From positions 1 to 64,000 of the forward strand of contig NZ_JAAWWS010000139.1 in NCBI RefSeq assembly GCF_012272825.1: a stretch of DNA of 64,000 nucleotides. Direction: 5' to 3'. This stretch comes from Wenzhouxiangella sp. XN79A (GTDB taxonomy: Bacteria; Pseudomonadota; Gammaproteobacteria; Xanthomonadales; Wenzhouxiangellaceae). The notes under the pieces are model-generated. The model was given only the letters and a program-made list of their open reading frames with translations. It searched no databases and was not told the origin of the DNA. Of this stretch, positions 9,078-16,779 are shown piece after piece (position 1 is the first letter of the stretch; each line of letters begins with the position of its first letter). The translations under genes were made by a program, and so were the position numbers.

Positions 9078-9641
9078 ATGGGCCATCGCCTTTCCAAGAT
9101 CTACACCCGCACCGGCGACGACGGCACGACCGGCCTCGGCGACGGCACCCGCACGCAGAAGGACAGCCTTCGCGTCGAGGCCTATGGCACCGTCGACGAG
9201 CTCAACAGCGCCATCGGCGTGGTCATCGCCGCATTGCCCGGCGCAACCGACGATGGTTCGCTCAGTTCGATGCTGCTCGACGTACAGCACGACCTGTTCG
9301 ACATCGGCGGCGAATTGTGCATCCCGGATACCACGCTGATCGGCGACCGCCACATCGAGCGGCTGGAAAACGAGCTCGACCGGATCAACGCCGACCTGCC
9401 GCCGCTGAAGGACTTCATCCTGCCCGGCGGCAACCTGGCCGCGGCGCAGGCCCACCTGGCCCGCACCATCTGCCGACGCGCCGAGCGCCGGGTCATCGCG
9501 CTGGCCCGCCACGAAGCGGTCAGCGACACGCTGCTGCGCTACCTCAACCGCTTGTCGGACCTGTTGTTCGTGCTGGCCCGGAGCGTTGCCCGTGCCACCG
9601 GCACCGGCGAGATCCTCTGGGACCACGACCGCGACCGCTGA
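9078..9641 (+). CDS. Cob(I)alamin adenosyltransferase, PduO type
   Basis: Transfers the adenosyl group of ATP to cob(I)alamin to give adenosylcobalamin. The 187-residue product has the PduO/MMAB family N-terminal ATP-binding motif KIYTRTGDDGTTGLGDG, the VEAYGTVDELNSAIG block, and the late RRAERRVIALA region with trimer-type helices. The ATG at 9078 is preceded by CCGGAG at 7 bases. Upstream open frame is ignored because it lacks family similarity. It is followed by the deacylase gene with a gap of only 10 bp, so the two form an operon. Other cobalamin genes are not in the window. Confidence 0.93.
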   Translation: MGHRLSKIYTRTGDDGTTGLGDGTRTQKDSLRVEAYGTVDELNSAIGVVIAALPGATDDGSLSSMLLDVQHDLFDIGGELCIPDTTLIGDRHIERLENELDRINADLPPLKDFILPGGNLAAAQAHLARTICRRAERRVIALARHEAVSDTLLRYLNRLSDLLFVLARSVARATGTGEILWDHDRDR

Positions 9642-9651
9642 GGAATCCGGC

Positions 9652-10608
9652 ATGGCTCGCACCTCCGTCGATCCGGCGCCACTGATCGTGTTCACCCATC
9701 CGGCCTGCGCCGGCCACGACCCGCTGCCCGGCCACGCCGAGCAGCCGGCCCGCCTGCAGGCCGCACTGGACGGCCTCGGCCAGCTCGACGCGCTCGACCT
9801 GCGCGATGCCGAACCGATCGGCGGCGAGCGCCTGGCCCGCGTCCACACCGCGCCCTACCTGGCCGAACTCGATGCGCTGGAGCGGCGCATCTACAGCGAG
9901 AATCGCGCCTTCGCGCTGGATCCCGACACGCACGTCGGCCCCGGCAGCTTCGACGCCATCCGTCGCGCCGCCGGTGCAGCCTGCCAGGCTGCCGAGGCCG
10001 CCCTCGCCGAGCGCCGCAGCAGCTTCGCCGCCGTGCGCCCTCCCGGCCACCACGCCGAGGCCGGTCGCGCGATGGGCTTCTGCGTCTACAACAGCATTGC
10101 CCTGGCCGCCGACGCCGCGCTGGCCCGGCCCGGCGTCGAGCGCGTGGCGGTGGTCGATTTCGACGTCCACCACGGCAACGGCACCGAGGCGATCTTCGCC
10201 GGGCGGGACGATGTGCTGTTCCTGTCCAGCCACCAGCTGCCGCTGTACCCGGGCACCGGCGATCCGGCCGAGACCGTGGCCCGAAACGTCCACAACGCCG
10301 CTCTGCCCCCCGGATCGGGCAGCAACCAGTTCCGCGACGCCTGGCAGGCCGACCTGCTCCCCGCCCTGGACCGCTTCGCACCGCACCTGATCCTCGTCTC
10401 GGCCGGTTTCGATGCCCACTGGCGCGACCCGCTGGCCCAGCTGGACCTGAAAGACGAAGACTATTTCTGGATCGGTCACCAGCTGCTCGGGCTGGCACGA
10501 ACGCACTGCGGTGGTGCGCTGGCGGCATCGCTGGAGGGCGGCTACGACCTGCAGGCATTGGCCGATTCGGTGCTGGCGTTCGCCGAGGGGATCACGTTCG
10601 AGCATTGA
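9652..10608 (+). CDS. HDAC-family (acetoin utilisation/class II type) deacylase
   Basis: A 318-residue zinc-dependent arginase/deacetylase-fold enzyme. Conserved features are PPGHHAEAGRAMGFCVYNSI (the HH active-site pair), VDFDVHHGNGT with the zinc-binding Asp and His, the SSHQLPLYPGTG loop and SAGFDAHWRDPL with the second zinc Asp. The C-terminal glycine-rich SLEGGYDL is also typical. Bacterial members act on acetylated polyamines, acetylated proteins or small acetyl-amides, so the natural substrate is unknown. The ATG at 9652 has AGGA 8 bases upstream. It is co-transcribed with the cobalamin adenosyltransferase; the functional link is not obvious. Confidence 0.9.
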   Translation: MARTSVDPAPLIVFTHPACAGHDPLPGHAEQPARLQAALDGLGQLDALDLRDAEPIGGERLARVHTAPYLAELDALERRIYSENRAFALDPDTHVGPGSFDAIRRAAGAACQAAEAALAERRSSFAAVRPPGHHAEAGRAMGFCVYNSIALAADAALARPGVERVAVVDFDVHHGNGTEAIFAGRDDVLFLSSHQLPLYPGTGDPAETVARNVHNAALPPGSGSNQFRDAWQADLLPALDRFAPHLILVSAGFDAHWRDPLAQLDLKDEDYFWIGHQLLGLARTHCGGALAASLEGGYDLQALADSVLAFAEGITFEH

Positions 10609-10829
10609 AAGTCGGTCCGGCGTTCTGCCTGTGTCTTGCCGAGTCCCTTGCGACTGGGCTTGCCTGGCCCGAGTCAGACCTCAACACAGAAATCGAATAG
10701 CGTTTTGCCCGCCTGCTTCACGGGCTGATCGCGAGGTGGTTCGTGGCGACAGGAAGTACACGAAAGTGCAGTTCCTGTCGCCCGGGTCAGCAAAGCGCAC
10801 CCGGGGTTTTCGCTTGCGTTCTTGACGTC

Positions 10830-11005
10830 AAAGGCGTTTCGCGGCTGGCTGCGCCAGCTGATGCGAGGTACTTCTGAGGCCCCGAAAGTACCCGGAATGG
10901 CTGCGCGAACATCGCCGCCCGGCCTGCGGCCGGGTGCCCTGGAATGCTCGGTGCGAGCGGGGCCAGAAGAACTCGCTGCGCGCCTTCGGCGCTTCGCTCG
11001 GACAC
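10830..11005 (-). repeat. Dispersed repeat, copy A (inverted relative to copy B)
   Basis: Read on the minus strand this segment begins ATGTCCGAGCG-like at 11005 and ends near the CATCAGCTGGCGCAGCC block. It aligns end to end with copy B at 11281-11470 on the plus strand. Shared blocks in order are a CGAGCGAAG-type run, CTCGCACCGAGCAT, and CGCATCAGCTGGCG. Conceptual translations of both begin MSERS and share PLAPSI, but the insertions and deletions between copies do not preserve frame, so this looks like a non-coding repeat family. Confidence 0.75.
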
Positions 11006-11102
11006 CTTCCGGCCCGATTGTCATGACAAGCGCGCTCGCCCCTGCGCTTCTCGGCGGCGCTGACGGCGGGGCACGTCAAACGCCGACCCGCACTCCGTTC
11101 CA

Positions 11103-11175
11103 CCTGTTGGAGGGCGCTTGCGCGCGAACGGGTTCTGCCGGGGCCACCCTTCGCCCGCAAGCGGCCTCCAACAGG
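11103..11175. repeat. REP-like hairpin element 1
   Basis: A 73-bp imperfect palindrome. The left arm CCTGTTGGAGGGCGCTTGCG and the right arm ending GCGGCCTCCAACAGG pair over 24 bases with two mismatches around a loop of about 25 bases. Its arms are the same as those of the element at 11634-11704, so it is a repeat family and not a one-off terminator. There is no T-tract. Confidence 0.85.
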
Positions 11176-11280
11176 CCAGCGATGGCGCCCGCCTTTCCGT
11201 GGCGATGGGTTGAATCTGTCTCGAGGGTACCGAAAAGCGCAGGGACGAGTGGAACGATTGCCATCACAATCCGCCGCTGC

Positions 11281-11470
11281 ATGTCTGAGCGTAGCGAGCG
11301 CAAGCGAACGAAGCGAGTTCAGCGGACCCCACTCGCACCGAGCATCGCAGGGAACCCGAGCGAAGCTCGGGCGCCATTGCGGGAAAAGCGCTCTTGCTTG
11401 TGCTGGTCATGACGATCGTCGCCACAAGAGACACGCGCATCAGCTGGCGAAGCAGGCGGCGAAAGCCCTT
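11281..11470 (+). repeat. Dispersed repeat, copy B (inverted relative to copy A)
   Basis: Plus-strand partner of copy A. It starts ATGTCTGAGCGTAGCGAGCG and runs through CTCGCACCGAGCATCG and CGCATCAGCTGGCGAAGC. Together with copy A it forms an imperfect inverted pair separated by about 275 bp that contains hairpin element 1. Relative to copy A it has several small insertions, including GCAAGCGAACGAAGCGAG-like sequence near the start. Confidence 0.75.
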
Positions 11471-11633
11471 CCTGATTACGCATGAACCTCGGCCACGGTC
11501 GGGTAGCGTCCCGACATCGGAGCGTCGCGGCAGGCGATACAGGCAAGCCGTTGGATCATCCGATCGGATTCGAAGGACGGGCTTCCATCACAAGCGAGAT
11601 TCCAGCCCGACGCCGGACTGGCAGAAAGACCGC

Positions 11634-11704
11634 CTGTTGGAGGGCGCTTGCGCGCGAACGACTTCGGAAGCGGCCACCCTTCGCGCGCAGGCGCCCTCCA
11701 ACAG
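11634..11704. repeat. REP-like hairpin element 2
   Basis: A 71-bp palindrome with arms CTGTTGGAGGGCGCTTGCGC and the complementary ending GCGCCCTCCAACAG. They pair over 23 bases with a single G-T-type mismatch. The arms are nearly identical to element 1, while the loops differ apart from a shared GCCACCCTTCGC block. It has no T-tract and lies about 140 bp from the 3' end of tRNA-Gly. Confidence 0.87.
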
Positions 11705-11842
11705 TCGAACCCGGGCAAAAAGCGCTTTCGAAGGGTCCTGGCTTGCTGTTCTCGAGTTTCCTGCACGCCTCCGGAAGGCTGTACTACCGGCTGAGAAACG
11801 TGCCTGATCAGGAAGCCCTTTGAACCATCGAAAAAGAGGAAA

Positions 11843-11917
11843 TGGAGCGGGCGAACGGAATCGAACCGTCATCACGAGCTTGGGAAGCTCGGGTAATCAC
11901 CATTATACGACGCCCGC
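11843..11917 (-). tRNA. tRNA-Gly (anticodon CCC)
   Basis: The minus strand reads a full cloverleaf. The acceptor arm GCGGGCG pairs with CGCCCGC, and the D arm is followed by the anticodon stem CGAGC/GCTCG around the loop TTCCCAA (anticodon CCC). The T arm contains GGTTCGATTCC, and the discriminator is T followed by an encoded CCA. Including CCA it is 75 nt. A well-formed sigma-70 promoter lies just upstream. A T-rich CTCTTTTT run follows the 3' end. Confidence 0.96.
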
Positions 11918-11927
11918 TTCGGCCCCC

Positions 11928-11956
11928 ATTATCGCCGCGGGAAAATCGGCTGGCAA
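11928..11956 (-). promoter_or_regulatory. Sigma-70 promoter of tRNA-Gly
   Basis: On the minus strand TTGCCA (-35, 11951-11956) and GATAAT (-10, 11928-11933) are separated by exactly 17 bp. Both hexamers match consensus at 5 of 6 positions. The predicted start near 11921 is only a few bases before the tRNA 5' end at 11917. It lies between the universal stress protein gene and the tRNA. Confidence 0.75.
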
Positions 11957-11962
11957 GCCGTC

Positions 11963-12382
11963 TCAGCGAACCACGAACACCGACACGTCGCTGTGTCGGA
12001 CCAGCCAGGCGGCGTGCGAGCCGATCAGGTGCAGCGCGTCGGCCACGCCCGGCGGATGCGAGCCCATGACGACGAGATCGGCGCCGGTCTTCTCGATGCC
12101 CTCGAGCAGGCGCTTCTCGAGTTCCGCACCCGGGTCGTTACTGGTCAGGGTCAGCGCCTCGGTGGTGATGCCGGCGCGGCTGCCCTGCTCGCGCGCGAAC
12201 ATGTCGAGCTCGGCGGCGAATTTTTCCGGTGTGCGGGCCACGGCGTTCGGCACCTTGCCGGACACGGCCACGTAGGTCACGGGGGCCTCGTACTGTCGCG
12301 CCAGGTCGGCGGCGGCGTCGAGTGTGCGTTCCATCCGGTCGGCGTGGTCGAGCGCCACCGGCACCATGATTCGTTCGAACAT
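11963..12382 (-). CDS. Universal stress protein, UspA family
   Basis: A 139-residue single-domain cytosolic UspA protein. It starts MFERIMVPVALDHADRMERT, has the family VVMGSHPPG segment near residue 109, and ends in the beta-strand VSVFVVR. The usual ATP-binding pattern G-x2-G-x9-G-S/T is not cleanly preserved (GSHPPGVADALHLIGSHA), so nucleotide binding is uncertain. It lies 22 bp after the BCCT transporter gene on the same strand. In Halomonas a UspA protein (TeaD) is encoded with and modulates an osmolyte transporter, and a similar regulatory role is inferred here. Confidence 0.88.
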   Translation of the reverse strand: MFERIMVPVALDHADRMERTLDAAADLARQYEAPVTYVAVSGKVPNAVARTPEKFAAELDMFAREQGSRAGITTEALTLTSNDPGAELEKRLLEGIEKTGADLVVMGSHPPGVADALHLIGSHAAWLVRHSDVSVFVVR

Positions 12383-12404
12383 GTCGCTTTCCTCCCTCCT
12401 CGAC

Positions 12405-14027
12405 TCAGACCTCGACGGCCTCGATGGCCTGGTTGAGCTGGTGTTCGTGCCAGAGCCCGAGCGCGAGACTCACGCACATCGCCAGCAGCACGAAGGTGAA
12501 CGGAAGCCCGGTGCTGACCGCGCCGGCCTGCAGCGCATCGAGCGCGGCGGTCCCGCCGATCGAAAGCAGCACGGCGGCGATCACGCCCTGCATGATCGCC
12601 CAGAACACGCGCTGGGTCACCGGTGCGTCGGTCTTGCCGCCGGACGTAATGGAATCGATGACCAGCGAGCCGGAATCCGATGAGGTGACGAAGAACACCA
12701 GCACCAGGCAGATTCCGAGCAGCGAGGTCAGCGAGGCCAGCGGCAGGTTGTCGAGCATCTGGAACAGCACCAGGGCTTCGTCGCCGATGCCGTCGGCCAG
12801 CTGGCCGATGCCCTGTTCGATCTGGTCCAGCCCGCTGCCTCCGAACGCGGCCATCCAGACGGTCGTGACCAGCGTCGGAACGACCAGCACGGCGGTCAGG
12901 AACTGGCGAACGGTCCGGCCGCGCGAGACGCGGGCAATGAACATGCCGACGAACGGCGACCAGGAAATCCACCAGGCCCAGTAGAAAATCGTCCACTCGT
13001 GATAGAACGTGTCGTCGGTGCGGCCGACCGGGTTGCTCAGCGGCAGGATGGACTGGAAATAGCCGCTCAGGGTCTGGCCGTAATTGACGACGAATGCCGA
13101 CAGCGAACCGGCAACGATCACGAACAGAAGCAGCACCAGCGCCAGCGACATGTTGATGTTCGACAGCAGCTTGACCCCGCCGTCGATGCCGCGCAGCACC
13201 GAGATCAGCGCCAGCGCGGTCACGCAGCCGATGATGACCAACTGGGTCGGCAGCCCGCCTTCGAGGTCGAACAGGAAGCCGATACCGGCCGCCGCCTGCT
13301 GCGCTCCGAAGCCCAGCGACGTGGCAAGCCCGAAGATGGTGGCCAGCACCGCGAGGATGTCGATGACATTGCCGATCGGCCCCCAGACCCGATCACCGAG
13401 CAGCGGGTAGAAGGTCGACCGGATGGTCAGCGGCAGGCCCTTGTTGTAGCTGAAGAAGGCCAGCGCCAGCGCCACCACGGCGTAGATCGCCCATGGATGC
13501 AGGCCCCAGTGATACATCGTCGCGCCCAGCGCGGCCGGACGCGCCTGTTCGGTGTAGCCCTCGATGTCCAGCGGTGTGCCGTACCAGTCGGTGTAGTACG
13601 CGGCCGGTTCGGCCACGCCCCAGAACATCAGTCCGATGCCGATGCCGGCAGCAAACAGCATCGCGAACCACGAGACCAGCGAAAAGTCCGGCTCGGCGTC
13701 GTCGCCGCCGATGCGGATGCGGCCGACCGGCAGCAGGATCAGGGCAATGCAGAACAGCACGAAGACATTGCCGGCCGACAGCAGCACCCAGTCGAACACC
13801 ACCTGGATCCACGCCTTGGTCGATTCCAGCCCGTCCTTGGCCGCTTCGGGGAACAGCAACGACAGCGCGACGAACAGCACGATCAGGCTCGCGCTGATGA
13901 AGAACACCGGGTTGTGCATATCGAGCCCGAAGCGCTCGATATTGTCCTGGCCGACCTCGTAGTCGGTCTCGTAGACCTCTTCGAGGTCGGCGATCAGCTG
14001 TTCGGCGTCTGTGCTTTGTTCATGCAC
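12405..14027 (-). CDS. BCCT-family betaine/carnitine/choline transporter
   Basis: A sodium- or proton-coupled importer of quaternary-ammonium osmolytes in the inner membrane. The roughly 540-residue protein has about 12 hydrophobic segments. It carries the tryptophan-rich BCCT signature WTIFYWAWWISWSPFVGMFI in the eighth helix region, followed by ARVSRGRTVRQF. An acidic N-terminal tail (about 45 residues) precedes the first helix. The GTG at 14027 is chosen because CCGGAG lies 6 bases before it; an upstream TTG at 14069 has no such site. It is followed by a uspA-type gene 22 bp away, suggesting a stress-response operon. The substrate (glycine betaine, choline or ectoine) cannot be set from sequence. 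Confidence 0.9.
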   Translation of the reverse strand: MHEQSTDAEQLIADLEEVYETDYEVGQDNIERFGLDMHNPVFFISASLIVLFVALSLLFPEAAKDGLESTKAWIQVVFDWVLLSAGNVFVLFCIALILLPVGRIRIGGDDAEPDFSLVSWFAMLFAAGIGIGLMFWGVAEPAAYYTDWYGTPLDIEGYTEQARPAALGATMYHWGLHPWAIYAVVALALAFFSYNKGLPLTIRSTFYPLLGDRVWGPIGNVIDILAVLATIFGLATSLGFGAQQAAAGIGFLFDLEGGLPTQLVIIGCVTALALISVLRGIDGGVKLLSNINMSLALVLLLFVIVAGSLSAFVVNYGQTLSGYFQSILPLSNPVGRTDDTFYHEWTIFYWAWWISWSPFVGMFIARVSRGRTVRQFLTAVLVVPTLVTTVWMAAFGGSGLDQIEQGIGQLADGIGDEALVLFQMLDNLPLASLTSLLGICLVLVFFVTSSDSGSLVIDSITSGGKTDAPVTQRVFWAIMQGVIAAVLLSIGGTAALDALQAGAVSTGLPFTFVLLAMCVSLALGLWHEHQLNQAIEAVEV

Positions 14028-14124
14028 CTGGCTCTCCGGAGATGGGTCAGGGGAATGGCGATCCTGCAACGACCGACGAGCGGCCGGGATCGAACGAGGA
14101 CCCGGTTGTGCCGGGCCGACTGCA

Positions 14125-15153
14125 TCAGACCAGTCCGCGGGGTCGGAACCAGCGATCGTGCAGGTTGAGCGCGTACCGATCGGTCATGCCCGCCACGAAG
14201 TCGATTGCCTGGAGCTGCACGGGATCGTCGTCGCGGCGGTAGCTGTCGGGAATCTGGTCGGGGTTGCTGCACAGGTGTTCGACCAGCTGGTGGATGACCA
14301 CGCGGGCCCGTTCGGCCTGGGCGCGGGATTCGGGGCGCAGGTAGACGCGCTCGAACATGAAGTCGCGGAAGACCCGCATGGCCTGCAGCACGTCGGCGCG
14401 CATCAGCACCCGGCCGCGAGCGATCGATTCGTCGATCACCGCGTCGATCATGCGGCCGATCCAGGAATCATCGACGAAGTCGCCGAGCACCGCGGTGACC
14501 TCGCCGGGCAGGTCCTTGTGCGTGACCAGGCCGGCCCGGACAGCGTCGAGCAGGTCGTGATTCAGGTAGGCGATGCGGTCGGCAAAGCGGCAGACCCAGC
14601 CCTCCGGGGTGTGCGGCGGCGGATCGACGCGCCAGGTGTGGGCCCGGATGCCGTCGAGCACTTCCCAGCTCAGGTTCTTCGGCTCGAGGAGGCGGAAGAT
14701 GCGCACCCCCTGCTCCGAATGCAACCACTCGCCGTGCTCGACGTACTCCGACAGTGCAGCCTCGCCGGTGTGTCCGAACGGCGTGTGACCGCAATCGTGG
14801 CCGAGGCAGATCGCCTCGGTCAGGTCCTCGTTCAGGTCCAGTGCACGGGCGATGGCACGGGCGATCTGGGTGACCTGCAGGGTATGGCTCATCCGGGTGA
14901 CGAAATGATCCCCCTCGGGATTGATGAACACCTGGGTCTTGTGTTTGAGCCGCCGGAACGCCTTGGAATGAGCGATCCGGTCCCGATCGACTTCGAACAC
15001 GGTACGCAACGGGTCGGGCAGCTCGTCGCGTTCGCGGCCGCGCGACTCCACCGATCGCGTCGCCAGCGGCGACAGCAGCGCTTCCCGCTCCTCGCGCATC
15101 GCCCGCGTGACCCGGCGGACGCCGGGACGCGTCTGTTCAGCAGTAGAAGACAT
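14125..15153 (-). CDS. dGTP triphosphohydrolase-like HD-domain protein
   Basis: Predicted to hydrolyse dNTPs to deoxynucleosides and tripolyphosphate, helping set dNTP pools. The 342-residue protein is the short form of the family. It has the HSKAFRRLKHKTQVF N-terminal block, metal-binding His in TRMSHTLQV, the HD pair in CLGHDCGHTPFGHTGE, and the final metal Asp in AYLNHDLLDA. It lies 43 bp after the second phosphonate-type permease gene on the same strand and may be read from that operon. The ATG at 15153 is used; nothing upstream extends the family similarity. Confidence 0.9.
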   Translation of the reverse strand: MSSTAEQTRPGVRRVTRAMREEREALLSPLATRSVESRGRERDELPDPLRTVFEVDRDRIAHSKAFRRLKHKTQVFINPEGDHFVTRMSHTLQVTQIARAIARALDLNEDLTEAICLGHDCGHTPFGHTGEAALSEYVEHGEWLHSEQGVRIFRLLEPKNLSWEVLDGIRAHTWRVDPPPHTPEGWVCRFADRIAYLNHDLLDAVRAGLVTHKDLPGEVTAVLGDFVDDSWIGRMIDAVIDESIARGRVLMRADVLQAMRVFRDFMFERVYLRPESRAQAERARVVIHQLVEHLCSNPDQIPDSYRRDDDPVQLQAIDFVAGMTDRYALNLHDRWFRPRGLV

Positions 15154-15196
15154 GGGGCCATTCTACCCCGGCCGCGTCGAGGCCGGGCCGGGCCGG

Positions 15197-16006
15197 TCAG
15201 CTGCGGATGATCCGGCGCCGGATTTCACCCGACAGCATGTCGATCAGCAGCACCACCAGAATGGTCAGGATCAGCACCGCTGCGGCCTTGTCGAAGTGTC
15301 GATAGCGCAGGGTGTTCAGCAGCACGCCGCCGACCCCGCCGGCCCCGACCACGCCGAGCACCGCCGAGGCGCGGATGTTGAGTTCGAACCGGAACAACCA
15401 GTGCGCGACGATTTCCGGCAGCACCGCCGGCAGCACCGCCCAACGCAGCGCCAGCAGGCGCGAACCGCCGGCGGCCTCGACCGCTTCGACGGTACCGAAG
15501 TCCAGCGAGTCGACGACCTCGGCGCCGAGCTTGGTCAGCATGCCCACCGACGAAATACCGATGGCCAGCGCGCCGGCGAAGGCGCCGAGGCCGACGATCG
15601 GCACGAAGTAGATCGCCAGCAGGATCTCGGGAAACGCGCGGGCCGTGGCCGAGATCAGCTTGACACCACGCGCCAGGCGGGGAAACAGCACGCGCGACCC
15701 GATCAGGGCCAGCGGCAGCGACAGGATCGCGGCGATGATGGTCCCGATCCAGGCGATCTGGATCGACTCCACGATCGCCGGCAGCACCCGGTCCCAGCCG
15801 TAGGCCATGTCGGCCGGCCAGAAGAACGAAAGCACCCGGGCCACGCCGGCCGGGACTTCGATCAGCCGGTCCGGGGTGAACCCGATCGCCGCCAGCGAGC
15901 CGAAGAACAGCACGCCGATGACGAAGGTCACCATGGTGCCGAAACCGATCGGCGGTCCCGGGCGCTTCAGCGGATCGATACTCACGGGCGGTTTCGGCGC
16001 GGTCAT
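15197..16006 (-). CDS. phnE: Phosphonate-type ABC transporter permease (second PhnE)
   Basis: Inner-membrane permease of a phosphonate/phosphite/phosphate-ester importer. The 269-residue protein starts with a cytoplasmic proline-rich segment and one helix, then the permease domain. The EAA-type loop is EAAGGSRLLALRWAVLPAVL, and the ASAVLGVVGAGGVGG block is a PhnE hallmark. Its start overlaps the end of the first permease gene by 4 bp (ATGA), showing translational coupling. The two permeases probably form a heterodimer. Confidence 0.92.
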   Translation of the reverse strand: MTAPKPPVSIDPLKRPGPPIGFGTMVTFVIGVLFFGSLAAIGFTPDRLIEVPAGVARVLSFFWPADMAYGWDRVLPAIVESIQIAWIGTIIAAILSLPLALIGSRVLFPRLARGVKLISATARAFPEILLAIYFVPIVGLGAFAGALAIGISSVGMLTKLGAEVVDSLDFGTVEAVEAAGGSRLLALRWAVLPAVLPEIVAHWLFRFELNIRASAVLGVVGAGGVGGVLLNTLRYRHFDKAAAVLILTILVVLLIDMLSGEIRRRIIRS

Positions 16007-16779
16007 GTCAGTCGCTTCCGGATCGATTCGCTGATCTCCTCGATGATCAGCACCGCGACCAGCACGGCGAGGATGATCATGGTCACCCGCTCGTACTCGA
16101 AGTTGGCGCGCTGGGTCTCGAGGATCATGCCGATGCCGCCGGCCCCGACCAGGCCGAGCACCACCGAGGCGCGGATGTTCAGCTCGAAGGCGTAGAGGGC
16201 GTAGCTGACGTACTGCTGCATGGCCTGCGGCAGCGCGCCGAACTGGATCATCTGCAGCCAGTTGCCGCCGGCGGCGCGGATCGCCTCGGGCAGGCCCATG
16301 TCGATCGACTCCAGCGACTCCGAATACAGCTTCGAGATCACCGCCACCGTGAACACGGTCAGCGCCAGCGCCCCGGCGACCGGACCGAAGCCGACCGCGG
16401 TCGCGAACAGCATGGCCCAGAACAGGTCGGGCAGCGTGCGCAGGATGTTCATGAAGTTGCGGTCGACGAACCAGGTCGGTCGGTTCGGGGTCAGGTTGCG
16501 CGCGGCCAGCACCGCCACCGGAATGGCCAGGATGCCGCCGACCACCGTGCCGATGATCGCGATGTAGACCGTTTCCATCATCGGCCCGGCCAGGCGCGGC
16601 AGGAAACCGAAATCGGGCGGCCAGGATTCCTCGAGCAGGCGCGTGCCGCCGGCGATGTTGCAGGCCAGTTCACTGGCCGAGAACCCGATGCCGTAGGCCG
16701 ACCACACGGTCATCGCGGCCAGGAACCCGACCACGCCGATCCACAGCGGCCAGTTCGGCGACGGCCGCGCCGGGATCAT
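16003..16779 (-). CDS. phnE: Phosphonate-type ABC transporter permease (first PhnE)
   Basis: Partner permease of the same importer, 258 residues. It has an N-terminal helix, the AIIGTVVGGILAIPVAVLAA segment, the EAA loop AIRAAGGNWLQMIQFGALP, and the conserved RASVVLGLVGAGGIGMIL block shared with its neighbour. Both ends overlap adjacent genes by 4 bp (ATGA), with the ATPase gene upstream and the second permease downstream, so the four genes are one tightly coupled operon. Confidence 0.92.
   Translation of the reverse strand: MIPARPSPNWPLWIGVVGFLAAMTVWSAYGIGFSASELACNIAGGTRLLEESWPPDFGFLPRLAGPMMETVYIAIIGTVVGGILAIPVAVLAARNLTPNRPTWFVDRNFMNILRTLPDLFWAMLFATAVGFGPVAGALALTVFTVAVISKLYSESLESIDMGLPEAIRAAGGNWLQMIQFGALPQAMQQYVSYALYAFELNIRASVVLGLVGAGGIGMILETQRANFEYERVTMIILAVLVAVLIIEEISESIRKRLT

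Larger units (their letters stand above)
10609..11842. other. Repeat-rich intergenic region, no gene seen
   Basis: A 1.2-kb stretch between the deacylase gene and tRNA-Gly. It contains two copies in opposite orientation of a dispersed repeat of about 180 bp (10830-11005 and 11281-11470) and two nearly perfect 70-bp hairpins (11103-11175 and 11634-11704). The many open frames, some near 150 codons, read through these repeats on both strands. They have compositions unlike the flanking genes and no recognisable domains. I treat the whole segment as non-coding repeat DNA. Confidence 0.7.

Noticed and set aside
11281-11412. Small protein starting MSERSERKRTKRVQRTP
   Set aside because: The same sequence appears inverted at 10830-11005 with frame-breaking indels, so it is a dispersed repeat read by chance.
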